Assembly: GCA_963932145.1 (NCBI GenBank)
Contig: OZ010571.1
Span: 158,967,173-159,031,172, forward strand
Direction of reading: 5' to 3'
Source: Acanthosepion lycidas
Lineage: Eukaryota; Mollusca; Cephalopoda; Sepiida; Sepiidae
Length of the DNA stretch: 64,000 bases
The translations under genes and the position numbers were made by a program. Each line of letters starts with the position of its first letter. Position 1 is the stretch's first letter. Below, piece by piece: positions 11,819 through 23,659 of the stretch. The notes below the pieces were generated by a model, which worked only from the letters and a program-made list of their open reading frames with translations, made no database searches and had not been told where the DNA came from.

Positions 11819-11839
11819 TCATATGTAGATTTTTTTTTT

Positions 11840-13860
11840 TTTTTTTGAAAATTTTCTCTTGAATTTCTTTTAATCACTTCACCCCAAGCAAGGCAATAAT
11901 GCCACTAAGATGTTATGGTTACTGGCAGTTGAAGAGAATGAGAAGACTTTAATGAGGAGAAGCAAGACAGAAAATGGTGATTGATGTTGCATTTATATCT
12001 TGGAAGATTGTATATGGCAAGGAAGCAAGAAATCGGAGAGAGTTCCACAGGAAAGATGCACAAGAAAAGAAATTATTAAAATACAACAGTTGCCAATCTA
12101 GTGGCAAACTTAAATTCATGCAGTTGAAGTACCAAGGAAGAAAGCTCATTAGAACAATTGCCATGAAAATATTTTTAGAAAAGACAGAGGGAAACCACAT
12201 CATGGTGGTGCAAAAGTATCTGAAGATGAAATGCCAAGTCAAGGTTGATTGTATTACAGACCCATCTTTGGATTTTGTCAAGAATCTTGAGATGTATGGT
12301 AAGAGCACCAAACCTGATATGACACATTTGTAAATGTTTAAGACTGTCTGACACAGTGAACCAACTTTTCTAGCAGTAGTCCTAGCAACTGATTTAATAT
12401 AATCACTTCATTTTATGTCAGCTGAAAACATGTCTTTAAGAAAGCGCAAAGAGTTGCTCTCCTGGATGTTAGTATTAGCCATGCTGATTGATTGGAGATC
12501 ATTTTCAGGAGCAGTTACTAGTTTTATTTTGTCAGATATACCAGACTTGCTACTGAGACAAGAGTAAATAGTTGTGTCAACTGTATAAATACTGAGTTGG
12601 AAATCAGAAAGGAAGGTCATTGCTGAAGATCAGAGTCAACAGAGATCCAAGGATAGAGGTCTGGGGGATTAATATTATATAATCTGGAAGTGTGCTCATT
12701 AAACACTAACCCTAGAGCCACAGTCTGAGCCTCAGTATTCTTATCTAAAGCCTGATAGACAAATTCAGTTATGGCCATTAACAGACTAGCAGTAGACTTG
12801 GCAAAATAGAAGCTATATGCTTTATTCAAAAGGAGACTATGTGAAGTAAGATTCTTAACCAACTCAGCATTGATTAGAGCATCTAATACTTTATCAAAAA
12901 GAAGTAAGAGACTAATACAATGATAATTTGAGGGATCAGAAGGTTCCCAGAGTTCATAAAAACAGAAACTATAGAAGAGGACTTCCAACAAGCTGGAAAG
13001 CAAGAAACAGCAAGGCATTTGTTGAAATGTTTGAAGAGAACAGGATCCAGTTCAAGAGCACATTTTTTTAGGACAACTGCTGACATACCATTGAATCCGC
13101 AAGCCTTGCCATCCTGGGTATGATTTTAAACAACATCCATGTCCTAGGTAAGATGATAACTACATCCAACAGCAAGGCATTTGATCAGCAGGTTTTGAGG
13201 AACATGGAACTACCTCTTAATTGCTGGTGTTCCCAGGTCCACCCTGCCCTGGGGTAGTAGCACCTATCAGGGTCACAGCTATGGGCAAACAATTGACATC
13301 CCAAAAGGGATCAAAACACTATGAAAGTATAAAAATAGGTTTTAATACCAGCAATACATTTTTGCAAAAAATTTTTACCAGTAATACATTTTTTCAGAAA
13401 AAAATATATCGCCAGCAATAAAAATTTTGTCAGCATTAAATATCTTCTTAAGGTTGAAATGCCGTACAACAAAACAAACCAAGCCACAAGCCTCATAAGG
13501 ATCGAGTTTAGAAATGATAGCAAAAATAAAGGATGGATATATGCATATCACTCACAAGCAACTATGTTCGGGGTGGGGGGAGAAAAATTCAGGTAGAGAT
13601 TCTCCAGATGATTTGAGAGTGGAGTTGGAAAAGAATTTCCAAACAAAGCATTCTGCTTCATTTGCTTTTGTTCAGCACACTCTTGCAGTGATGCCAGTAA
13701 TCTCTAGAATCAAAATTGTGACAGGATTTGTGTCATTCTATCAGGGAATAGTGACTGCCTCTTTGAGGAGATGCTTACTCATTACAAGCAGTAAGAAAGA
13801 GACATCTGTTATGATCAGACATGTGACTATCATATAGCCAGAGGACATGATTCCTGTGAG
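11840..13860 (-). pseudogene. Jockey-type LINE, reverse-strand copy
   Basis: Same family as 5480-7985. From the minus strand: the 3' end CCTTGCTTGGGGTGAAGTG (about 11880-11898); an RT region at 12617-13018 with DPSNYHCISLLLLFDKVLDA and LINAELVKNLTSHSLLLNKA; KKCALELDPVLFKHFNKCLA with SCFPACWKSS (about 12950-13080); and, at 13600-13850, the linker region whose bases align with 5980-6300 of the plus-strand copy (the GCTGAACAA and GAATGCTTTG blocks). Many stops and frame changes. A stretch at about 13290-13500 does not belong to the LINE and holds a short tandem repeat. Confidence 0.8.
13340..13425. repeat. Short tandem repeat inside the LINE copy
   Basis: Two to three imperfect units of about 33 bases, each beginning CCAGCAATACATTTTT or a close variant. 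Confidence 0.6.
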
Positions 13861-14955
13861 CAGGCAGGAGAGAATCAAGGTGATATCTTTGTTTGTCTAT
13901 ATATTATAATTTATTCACAATTACCTAGTACACAGACACACACAAACAGATATATATGCTAATATACACACACACACACATATAAACACATATAAACATA
14001 CAATGAATACTGAAAAATTCTGCAACTGACTGACTTCATAAAGTCAGACTAAATCACCAAATTACAGTCAGATCAAGAACTTTCAAGAACCTATATAAGT
14101 AAATTGAATTTGCATGTACATTTTCTAATAGTCTGTAAATTTTATATATATGTCTGCATTTCTATAAACTGATTCAATGAGGGAAACTGGAAAAATATAA
14201 GAATTTATCATTAAAATAAAATGCTGGTGATGACATTTTCTGTAAAATTTAGATGTTATCTATATTAACTCCAACCCTCAAATATGTAAACATTCCTCCA
14301 AATTAAAAAGGATAAGATAAAATGTTTGTAAAGCTTCAATTCCATGCAGAAACTTCATCTGGTTCATTCTGGCACTCTTATTTGACACCAAGCAATTCTA
14401 GGTCAATCTCCAATGTTTTATGGTATGGTATTATCAATACCTCCTGGGTTAATGGCAACGATGGTATTACCAGTGCCTCCTGGATTAGTGGCAATGATGT
14501 TTCATTCCCCACACCATACCCGGTACCAGCGTCATTATCTGATAAAGACTGTTGGAAAACTAATTAGATATACTTCATCAATACATGTGTGTGTGTATAA
14601 AAATACATTTGTTTAATATAATTATGATTTTAATATATTCAAGGAGTTAAATGATTACAACTTACAACTTTCTTTTAAAGATTTTATCTTGGATTGTGGC
14701 TTTTTTTTGTCATCCAATCATTTTAATCATTTATTCATTTCATTTTTTTCTTTCAATTCATTTTCCTTTATTTTGAATTCATGTGAAAAATCAAATAAAA
14801 TCTCAAACAATTCTGTAAAAGATTAAAATCATGGGCCTGAGCAATTCCACATATGGATAGATATCTTTGGCCAGAAAAATGTGTTTGATGAGAGAGTACT
14901 AGGCAGTGTTAAGCAAGATAGATTTGCAAGCCATTGATAGTAAATTATATGTTTT
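13861..14955. other. AT-rich DNA with a short duplication
   Basis: CA and CACATA microsatellite DNA at about 13930-13990. A 37-base direct duplication at about 14428-14502 (units near GGTATTATCAATACCTCCTG and GGTATTACCAGTGCCTCCTG). No gene recognised. Confidence 0.6.
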
Positions 14956-15145
14956 TGTCTATATTTCTGAGATGAGGTATTGTAACTATTTACATTGTTC
15001 AGACTGTTGTTGTTATCTTTACTGTCAGATTCACCAGCAAATGGTTTGGTTTGAAATTCCAACAAATGTTACCTAAAGAAAACAAGAAACTTTACGGATA
15101 CGGCAGAAAAGATGCGGACAACAGTCTGAATAATGTAAATAATTA
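14956..15145. repeat. HH-SINE inverted pair, old copy
   Basis: The left arm on the minus strand (about 14956-15057) carries the family 3' end (CTCATCTCAGAAATATAGAC and AACAGTCTGAACAATGTAAA in reverse). The right arm on the plus strand (about 15060-15140) carries GGACAACAGTCTGAATAATG. The arms meet head to head. Any target duplication is too decayed to call. Same architecture as 21818-22124 and 33530-34097. Confidence 0.55.
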
Positions 15146-17389
15146 TTTTGTTGCTGGATATTCCATTGATAAAGCTTTGTGTCTTGGCAAGCCAAAATTT
15201 ACACAAATAAATAGAAACATATATATGTATGTTTTTATGCATGTATGAATCAGTGGTTAGCAAACTCATTTTGCAAATGTTTTAGCCTTGGCTGAATGCT
15301 TTACCATTGTGACCTTGAGATATGTAAAAAAAAAAAAAAAAATAAAGATATAAAAAACATACTAACTAATATTTTTGGAAGAATTTGATTTGAAATATTT
15401 TCCTTATCTTTATGTATTCACAGTTTTCAATAAAGAATTTACTCTCTGAAATGAAATCTTTTAGTTCTTTGCTTAAACATTCAGCCATTCCTACAAATAC
15501 ATTTGCATAAGTGTTGAGGTAAAGTGTAAAATTGATTGATTATCCCTGAATGATTTGTTGTCAAAGAAATATTCACAATTTAACTTTCTTAATGATTAAG
15601 TGATTTCATCCAACATGCAAAGAAAAGTTTCAGGAAAAACACACTTCAGATTTTAAGATAAAATTTAAAAACTTAAAGAATAATCATAATTCCAGAGATC
15701 AATACAATATGGAGATTTTTAAGAGACTTTCATGATAGATTTTATTTCTTCTCTTTATTTCCTTATTGCTTCTGGCAATGAAAAAGTTGAAAATTTACTT
15801 TTATAGATTTTATAAAAAATAAATTTTGTAAAAAACATGATTCTAGTGGTATAGCGATGACAGTAAGAATGAAGTGATGACAGTAATTACTTGTCACTTG
15901 TCAAATGACATTTGGATATATGTTGCAAACTCTAAAAGTGAAAGTTCAGATCAGTAAGAAGAATTAGTATATTTCCTAGCCTCAAGGATGAGATATCAAT
16001 TTGGGATTTGCAACATTAAAAGGAAAAAGAATAAAATTCAAAGTCCCCTTATCAGCAACGCACTGATCTCTGCTTTAAGAAAAAAAAAACTGGTCTCTTA
16101 CAAAGACAGAAATTGTATTCTAATTAAATATAAATCATCAAAATGGGTTTTTAATTTTTAATATAATCTGAAATATTTAATATTTTTTGAATATCAAATT
16201 TCTGGCTAAAAATCAAGTTTGAACAGCAAAAATGAGGAAAAGTAAGAGAAGTCTTGCTATGTTTTTTCTTTCTTTTAGAAATGCAAAATTTAAAACTTTA
16301 TCTTTAAAATTTAAAACCTGATTTGAAGCAAACCAAGTCGCAAATGAGGGTAAATTACAAAATTTTTGAAATGGCTTCAGAATTAGCCACCCCTCCCCTT
16401 CCCTCCTCTCCCTCACTCAACTCATCAAATGTTTTAAACAGAATTTATATTTATCCAATAATTCAAAAAGTAAAAATCAGAAAAAGTGGAAATAAAAGGT
16501 TTTACAGAACAATTTCTCTCACTGTAAATAAAACAATTATTAAAAGCAAACATTTTATTTTGTATCAAGAATTAAAGTAGCAAGTGATTTCCTGTCTCAA
16601 GTCAGTTCTTCACTGATGAAATGTGTGAAAAATTTGAGATCAATTTATTGGCCAAATTCTATTAAGTTTCATTTAATTGCTATGACATAAAAAATATAAT
16701 GAATATGGTACATTCTCTGAGTGTTCTCAGGACAAATTTCCCCATAAGTGATTTAAAAATTGATTGAATATCCCTAAATATTAAAACTGATGTGTTTTCA
16801 ACAAGGATCAACTTTCAGTGACTGTTTCGCTTATTTTTGACAACTGATTATCACCAAGAGTATCACTAAACACTTGACACTAAACACGATTCCATGGTTC
16901 CAATAAAGAATTAAAATCTTCCCAGTACCTCACTTAAGAATGATAATGAGAACACGATGCAACAGTCTTAATGTTCTAAAAGACTAACTGACTAGGTGCA
17001 AAAAAGTCTGGCCATTTGTTACATTGATAAAACTTCAAACATTTTCTAACTTTTCATGAAAATGGCATTCAAAGTAACAAAAACTGAAAACCAAAAATGA
17101 CTTCTGACAATGAAAAAGTGTTACATGTAAAAAGATAAAAAATTGAAATAATATCACAATTCATATTTATAAATACTAAATGATAATTGTAGGTTTTATT
17201 TAACTAATTTTCTAATTTACTGATTTTTTTTTCACTTTCCAAACTTAAATATACTAAGAAAATAAAGGTGTGTTAAGAACAAAATGAAAATATCAAATGT
17301 TGCAAGAAAAAGCTGATTATTTTGGGAGAATTCTCTGAAGTAACAGAAAGCGAGAAAGAAGGAGAGAGAGTAACAGAAAGCAAGGGAGA
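15146..17389. other. AT-rich DNA, no gene
   Basis: More than 2 kb without coding, RNA or recognised repeat signal apart from A runs. Small open frames at 16213-16580 are low complexity. Likely intronic or intergenic. Confidence 0.6.
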
Positions 17390-17435
17390 AACAGAAAATA
17401 TATTAAATAATTCGACTTAATATATATATTAATCC

Positions 17436-17473
<38 letters not shown>

Positions 17474-17958
17474 GGATTAATTTGAATTATTTAATATATT
17501 TTCTGTTTATATGTTATTTTTATAGATACAATTTATTTGAGTATTAAATATTTATTTATTGCTCTGATTTTAATTAAACAGTATTACATTTGCCAGTCAG
17601 AATGTTCAAGAAATTTTGTAGAAAATATGAAACCTGTATTCCTATAAGTATATATGAGCAGAAATGATCAATCAAGAAAAATCATAACAGTAATTCAGAC
17701 TTTGCTAACCAGACACTTCTCTGTAGCTTAAATGGTACAGCACATCAGGCCAAATGATGGTTTCAATATAGGAATACAGGTTCAATTCCTGTTGGAGAAT
17801 GTATATTTTGAAATTTCTTGAATATTCAAGCTAGTAAATGTAATTAATGCTGCTTAATTAAAAAAAAAAAAAAAAAACAGAATTTACCTAAATAAATCGT
17901 ATCTATAAAAATAATATATAAACAGAAAATATATTAAATAATTCGACTTGGTCCATTT

Positions 17959-17966
<8 letters not shown>
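17390..17966. mobile_element. TIR element in (TA)n with an extra end copy
   Basis: The main element is 17464-17966. Its left terminal repeat (17464-17538) and right terminal repeat (17890-17966) are reverse complements over about 75 bases with only a few differences, sharing AATATATTTTCTGTTTATAT and TTATTTTTATAGATAC. Both ends abut (TA)n. A third copy of the right-end sequence lies at 17390-17446, on the other side of the left (TA)n. This suggests two adjacent elements or repeated insertion into TA repeats. No transposase; a Tc1/mariner-type non-autonomous element is likely from its TA preference. Confidence 0.75.
17717..17799 (+). tRNA. tRNA-like cloverleaf (pseudo-tRNA) inside the TIR element
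   Basis: All four stems can be drawn. Acceptor 17717-17723 with 17793-17799 (seven pairs, two of them G-U); D stem 17726-17729 with 17738-17741 (three pairs, one mismatch); anticodon stem CATCA 17743-17747 with TGATG 17755-17759 (five pairs); T stem ACAGG 17776-17780 with CCTGT 17788-17792 around TTCAATT. Box A-like TAGCTTAAATGG and box B-like GGTTCAATTCC are present. The loop GGCCAAA would give anticodon CCA, but position 33 is G instead of U. The variable region is 16 bases, as in type II tRNAs. More likely a SINE head or decayed tRNA captured by the element than a working gene. Confidence 0.45.
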
Positions 17967-18007
<41 letters not shown>

Positions 18008-18035
18008 GTATATATATACATATATATATATATAA
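17958..18035. repeat. (TA)n microsatellite
   Basis: TA run with GTATA interruptions directly after the right TIR of the preceding element. Confidence 0.95.
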
Positions 18036-20084
18036 AGAAATCCATTTTCCTTCCCCTTTAATTCAGTTATTTAATGACTTTTTATATCCATCAGTATTAT
18101 ATAAGGTTCAAAGCACTGTCAATATATTAGAATGGAAAAGAAGAGGTTATGGTCACAAGGTAATTAGAACTTAATATTAAACAAGAAAATATTTTTAGTT
18201 AGCATCTGAAATGGAAACCTATTAGTGCTTTTGAACTTTTCTAACAAGGCATCCATAACAGCCCAATTCGTTTAGCAAATAATGTTAACACATGTCCATT
18301 ACGCTTAGCAACAGGTGTCATTTTCTTTCATATTTGCTCCAAATACTGAGTTGCTAAGTGCTGTCATATGTGTGTGTCTCCAATGCTACCATTAGTTTTC
18401 CCACAGATAATCTCAATCAATTTGAACATTTGTTAAGCCTGATCTTCCATCTGCAGCAACAGCTGTGCTATCAACTGGCCTTCTTATCTGACAAGATGTT
18501 AACAAGTACAGCAAAATCATAAAAATACTCACTGGATCCACAATCGGAGAAACAAGAAAATTCAAATGAAAAAGATGAGGGCAGAATTTGATTGTAAACT
18601 AGTTTTCATTGGATTCTGGAACCTTACTTCTATCAGTGTGTGTAGGTGGGAGTAACAACAGAAGGAAAAACACAAGCCAGCCAAATTCAAATTTGGGATA
18701 AGTTTACTGATGTTTACTTCACACTGAAATGGATGCACCCACCCTCCTATCTCATTGCCAAATTCATGAATCTTTGTAAGATTCATTTCATTTATTTAAC
18801 TTAGAAACTAGGTTCAAATCTTTATATAAAGGAATATAAGTAAATGATCCTTATTGACATATGTACACTTATGGCTGATAGAAATAGAAAATGCCATATT
18901 ATTTTAATCTCAACCATTAATCTTAGAAGATAAAGGGATAATTATAAAAATTATTTTCTTTTAACAGATGTAGAGAAAGAAAAATGGGCACATTAAATAA
19001 ATTATCTCAATTCTGAGAAGATTCATCTTTCTACATTATATTAAATTCATACTTTTGCTGCTATTGTAGCATTTCAGCCAATCCATTCTACAGGCTTCTT
19101 CATGTATACAATCTGTGTGCAAGATAGATTCTGTAGTTTTGAGAAAAGTCATTGTCATTTGACAAATTAGCAAACTCATTTTCATACTGCTTTTGTTATT
19201 TTTCTGAAAAGAAAGTGACCTTTTTATTTACATATGAATTGTCACATGACAAATATTTTAGTAACAACAAAAAGAGTATAAAGAGTTTATTTGTTCAAAA
19301 AACTCTTGAAAAAAATCATTCACATCTTAAATATTGAATTAAGGAAAAGCATTGAAAATTGATTGTTAATAAAGGAAAGTGCCAATTCATACACTGATAC
19401 CACCCAATGCTTTTTATTGGGAAAGTAGCCAGAACTGGCATACCATTGCCAGTGCAACCATTTCAGTGCAGATCTGTTCATTGGCAGCAAATAGAGCCAA
19501 GAGGATTGGTGTGGAAGGGAAGATTGCATAAAAATTCTTTGCTGCCAAGAAATTGAAAACTGAGAAGAGAAAACAAGTTTTTAATAAGCAGCCAACAATG
19601 TTTGATAAATTATCGTTAATCTCAGATATAAGTAATTCAGTATTTAGTAATGTCAAATATTCCATTTTCATGTAATTATTCAGTGTTCCCCTTTGAAAAT
19701 CTTCTGCTTAAAAGTTACTTGTTACATTTCACAAAATTAATGTGTCAAGCACTGAATAATTGATTATATTTTCATTTCAATTATATATTATCTTCAAGTT
19801 GACAATACTCTTAGAAACTATTTTGCAACAATTGAGAAGATTGATAATATAATTATGGGGCCAAGTGAATGAGTCTTTTTGGTTTAAAATTATGGAATGC
19901 CAATAGGAATATGATGTTCAAAAACAATTGATGATGATGAGACAGAAAGCAAAGAGAGTTGTAATTGTGCTTTTCCTAAGGACTTTAGTATAAAAGTGTC
20001 TTAAGCAGTCTCAATCAGAATAGAAACTAAATTTTTGTCAGTGATCAGTTTTTTTTCTTTAAAACCCATTTACTTTATACTTTC
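18036..20084. other. AT-rich DNA, no gene
   Basis: No coding or RNA gene recognised. The minus strand at 19414-19671 has an 85-codon open frame preceded by a pyrimidine-AG, but no domain or donor supports an exon. Confidence 0.55.
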
Positions 20085-20235
20085 AAGATGATGATTCTTA
20101 TTTTCCAAGTTTTAATCAAACAAATTTCCAATATAAACCAGAAAAAATTGATTTTATGCAGAAATTAGGTTTCTTTCTGGTCACAGTCTCTCTTTTTGTT
20201 TGGACCATTTTTTCAAAGTTATTTTTCTTTGATTG
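20085..20235 (+). repeat. Unclassified interspersed repeat, copy 1
   Basis: Aligns with 22675-22810. Shared blocks are TTTTAATCAAACAAATTTCC with AATATAAACCA, then GGTTTCTTTCTGGTCACAG and the following TTTGGACCATTTTT. Identity looks roughly 70 percent by eye. No coding content; family unknown. Confidence 0.5.
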
Positions 20236-21803
20236 AAAAAGAGAATGGTAATTGGCATTATGGATAGGTCTTCTGATAAGAAAAGGCATGAACCTATCTT
20301 GTAAACAGTTGAATATAATAATCTTAATAAAATGGTCTTGATCATTAAAAATTATTTAAATTGTTAATACGAAAACATTAGAATGGAAACATTCTAATTA
20401 AATGAAAATTTAAGAAAATTTGTAATTCATTTACAATGAATTCTTTTTTTTTAACAAAACCTTTTGACACTTTCTTAATTAAGACATTCTACTATGAAAC
20501 TAAATCCAAAATATATATTTATAAATAATCAACATGGTTATTTATGCATATATGTAGACAAGAACTGTGTAACAATTAGCATTCTAAAATTACAAAATTT
20601 GAAAGCTCTCAAAAGTTTTATACCATCAAATAATGATGTCAGAATTAACATTCAAGCAAATGGCAAAAATATCAAGCCCATTGTATTTAGTGAAAACAAT
20701 TGCAAACTCAGTCACTGAATTGAAACATAACCTTGAAAATGAATTAATTGTCAAAACCTCTACACTATAAATTATTTTTTTTAAAGATTGCAAGGACTGA
20801 TCAGAAGAACAAAGAAATGGTTGAGAAAATCAAGTGATACAAAATATGAAATATTCTGGAACTAAATGAGCAATTAAGTACTGAAGATTGCATGCAAGTC
20901 AAAGTTGAAAGATGAAAAGCCATTGCTATTTCATAGAAGATATATAAGTGTCAATAACTTACAAAATGTCATCCAAATAATTGTTAATGTTGAGAATTTG
21001 AAAGATTTCAACTAAAAAGACTAAAATTCAATCTGATTAAATGCCTCATTTTTACATTAGAATTTAACAAATTGATTTTGTTACTACTTCAAGATACAGA
21101 TTTTCTTTCATGTTTGATATTGATGTAAATAAACATTAAAATGTGAAGACAATAATTTTTACTTTTTATCAGTTACTTGTAAGCAAGAACTTTAAAGTTG
21201 CTGTCAAAGTTTATGCCATTTCCAATATGTGTAACTATTTCTAACAAGATTTCTGCATAGTAACAACTTAGACCGATTGTCTGTCTGTCTGTCTCTCTCT
21301 CTGAATGTAATCAACTTTGATTAGACACAGAATTCCATGCTTTAATTTCCAAAATCAAAGTAAAAAAATCTCTTACTGTTGTCATATAGCAAATGATATT
21401 ATTCAGTTTCCACTGGACACTGAAGACAAGTTGACAAATTTCAACTTTTGACTTTGACCAAATGAAAAGAGATTAATGTTGCTATATCAAACTGGTCAAA
21501 AACTCAATCATTACAAAACTTGAAGTCAGAAAAGTTTTCTAGGGATTTTATGTTTTTTTTTTCTTAACAGGTCTCATATTTTAAGATGTTTCAATATATA
21601 CAAAAATGCCTCAACATATCCAGTCACCTGCTATTCATAAAAATATTTATAGAAATTATATTTGCAGATAAGGATCTTCACAAAACCTAATTATTATTAA
21701 GTATTGCAACTGGTGTATTATTATGCTTGATAGAAAAGACTGCAAACTGGTTAAGGATTCTTCCTTGTTTATTCCTTCTCCTTTCTTAAAAAATAGATTA
21801 AAC
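20236..21803. other. AT-rich DNA, no gene
   Basis: A short (GTCT)n(CT)n run at about 21279-21302. Nothing else recognised. Confidence 0.55.
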
Positions 21804-22138
21804 TAGAAATTTCTTTACTACTTACATTATTCAGACTATTGTCCTCATCTTTGTTGTCATATTTATTACAACGTTTCGGCGGTTGTATGCTCCGGCCTTC
21901 TTCAGGTGGTTGGAATGTCAAACTGAACCCTTTATTTCGCTCACTGGGGTAGACTTTTCTAGTTCCATGTGCCATGTCTAATGGATGTCAGTTATCAGTT
22001 ATCTCCTGTTAATTCCCTCTCCAGGCTCAAACGTTGTAATAAATATGTCAACAAATTGGAGGACAATAGTCCAAAGAATGTAAACAGTGTACATAATACC
22101 TCATCTCAGAAATATAGACAGATATAGAAATTGCTTTA
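21804..22138. mobile_element. HH-SINE inverted pair with 14-bp target duplication
   Basis: The insert is 21818-22124. The left arm (minus strand, 21818-22020) holds the family body: CTGAAGA at 21905-21899, a GGCC stem, GAAAC at 21877-21873, then CGTTGTAATAAATATG. The right arm (plus strand, about 22027-22124) holds AAACGTTGTAATAAATATG through CTCATCTCAGAAATATAGAC. The arms meet head to head. The flanks TAGAAATTTCTTTA (21804-21817) and TAGAAATTGCTTTA (22125-22138) differ at one base in 14 and look like a target duplication, so the inverted pair probably entered as one event. Confidence 0.75.
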
Positions 22139-22674
22139 TTCTCCAAGTTAAAACAATTTAATAATATTGCACTAAAAAAATATTTGTGCTATTTTATTTG
22201 CGCTATAATAACACACAAACCATCAAAAATCAGGTCATTGAAATATATGTTATACCCCATCAAAACCAATTTTGACTGCCATTACATTGAACACAAATAC
22301 ATCCATTGTCTGCCTTGACAGAAGGATAGAATAGATTTATATATTTTCAATTTAAATATAATGTAATGTAATGCAGGAAATAAATCTTTCTTGGATATAA
22401 CATGAAATTGTGATTTTTTTTTAAATTAAATCTTTTATGATAATTTCTTTGAAATTTCTTTTGACATTTGCAAATAATTCTTTATTTTCCTTTATGCCTG
22501 TGTGAATAAAACCTTGCAAAATCACAAAGGCATTGAAAAGATGTTTTATTGCAATATTACATATAAAATAATTGCATTTGTTCATTTTCAAATCTAGAAG
22601 TCATCAACTTGTTCCATTAATAACTGAAAACATTATGATAATGAAAGTGGCTTGATTTCAGGAAAGAATATTTT
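22139..22674. other. AT-rich DNA, no gene
   Basis: No coding or RNA signal recognised. Confidence 0.55.
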
Positions 22675-22810
22675 AGCCTGAAGATAATTCTTATTTCTCC
22701 AATTTTAATCAAAACAAATTTCTAAAATAAACCACAAAAAAAATATCTTTACCCAAAATCTGGTTTTCTTTCTGTGGTCATTTTCCTGTTTACCATTTTT
22801 GGAAATTTTC
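22675..22810 (+). repeat. Unclassified interspersed repeat, copy 2
   Basis: Partner of 20085-20235; shares the TTTTAATCAAAACAAATTTC and GGTTTTCTTTCTGTGGTCA blocks. It lies just downstream, in the gene direction, of the nAChR exon. Confidence 0.5.
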
Positions 22811-23106
22811 CAACCAACATCTTCACCAAAAGACTTATACACCCAAGAATTTGAAGTCTTAAAAGAATTACCAATAAGAAGGGTGCAAACAAATCTTAAA
22901 ATATTAACACAACTCAGTGTTTAGTGATTAAATATTGAATATTTGGATGAAATCTTTTCAATAAAATCAGGTTTAATAGATTTAATCCCACTTCCCCCAA
23001 CAGTTACCAGAGTAAGAGTAAAAAGAAAAAAATTATTTTTCAGAATTTCCTCTTTAATTTAATAAGACAATGAAATGAAAAAATAATGCAGTAGCCAATA
23101 GCTTAC

Positions 23107-23249
23107 CACTGTGATGAGCTGACTCAGGGCAAGACTGAATCGAACAATGATTGTTTCATTCACATGCTTAACTGGACGAATCAAAGGGTTATAGCCACTT
23201 CTTTCAAACAAGTCATGCACCAACCTGACCTCGTCCTGGCTGCCAAGCC
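23107..23249 (-). CDS. Nicotinic acetylcholine receptor subunit, one internal exon
   Basis: A 143-base exon on the minus strand. The upstream intron ends TTCTTTTCTAACTTTCAG, with a good pyrimidine tract and a possible branch point; the exon ends ATCACAGTG and is followed by GTAAGC, a strong donor. Two leading bases complete a split codon; then 47 codons read LGSQDEVRLVHDLFERSG, YNPLIRPVKHVNETIIV and RFSLALSQLITV. The LxxxLF..YNPLIRPVxxVNET block followed by LSQLI is the start of the extracellular ligand-binding domain of Cys-loop nAChR subunits, which form pentameric acetylcholine-gated ion channels in the plasma membrane. In many animals this block is a separate exon after the signal-peptide exon, as here. 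Neighbouring exons are not recognised in the window, so flanking introns are long. The exon looks intact. Subunit type cannot be fixed from it. Confidence 0.9.
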
Positions 23250-23659
23250 CTGAAAGTTAGAAAAGAATACATCTATCAAATAACAAGAATAATTTATAAT
23301 AAAACAAATGTTGCGACAAAAATATAGACACGATTCCATGAATTATTATGACAAGTTCCTTAATCTTTATTGTTTTACTTACTCTATTTTGTCCCATGTG
23401 TTCTCTCATATTCTTTGTATTGCTTGAACATTTTAGGTGAAACATTAAATCATTTATGAAATAAAGACAAACTCATCTCTTCAGATTTGTTTCTTAATTA
23501 TTGTTTAGTTTCAGGTTTACTGACTTGTAGGCATCTGTTTTTGTTGTCGTTAGTTTTGTCTTTAAATAAAGTATTGAAAAACAGGAAAATTTCATTAGAA
23601 ACAAAGAAAAGTGAATTGAACTTTTATGCAGTATCAGTTGTCAGAATAGAGTGAAGAAC
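23250..23659. other. Intron DNA upstream of the receptor exon
   Basis: AT-rich; begins with the splice acceptor of the nAChR exon on the minus strand. No other feature seen. Confidence 0.6.

Noticed and set aside
17717-17799. A functional tRNA-Trp(CCA) gene
   Set aside because: Position 33 is G, the variable region is too long for tRNA-Trp, and it lies inside a transposable element.
19320-19671. Minus-strand open frames preceded by a pyrimidine-rich AG, considered as another receptor exon
   Set aside because: The translation does not resemble any nAChR exon and lacks a matching donor.
20880-20905. CTGAAGATTGCATGCAAG as another HH2 core
   Set aside because: No GAAAC at the expected spacing and no HH2 flank follows.
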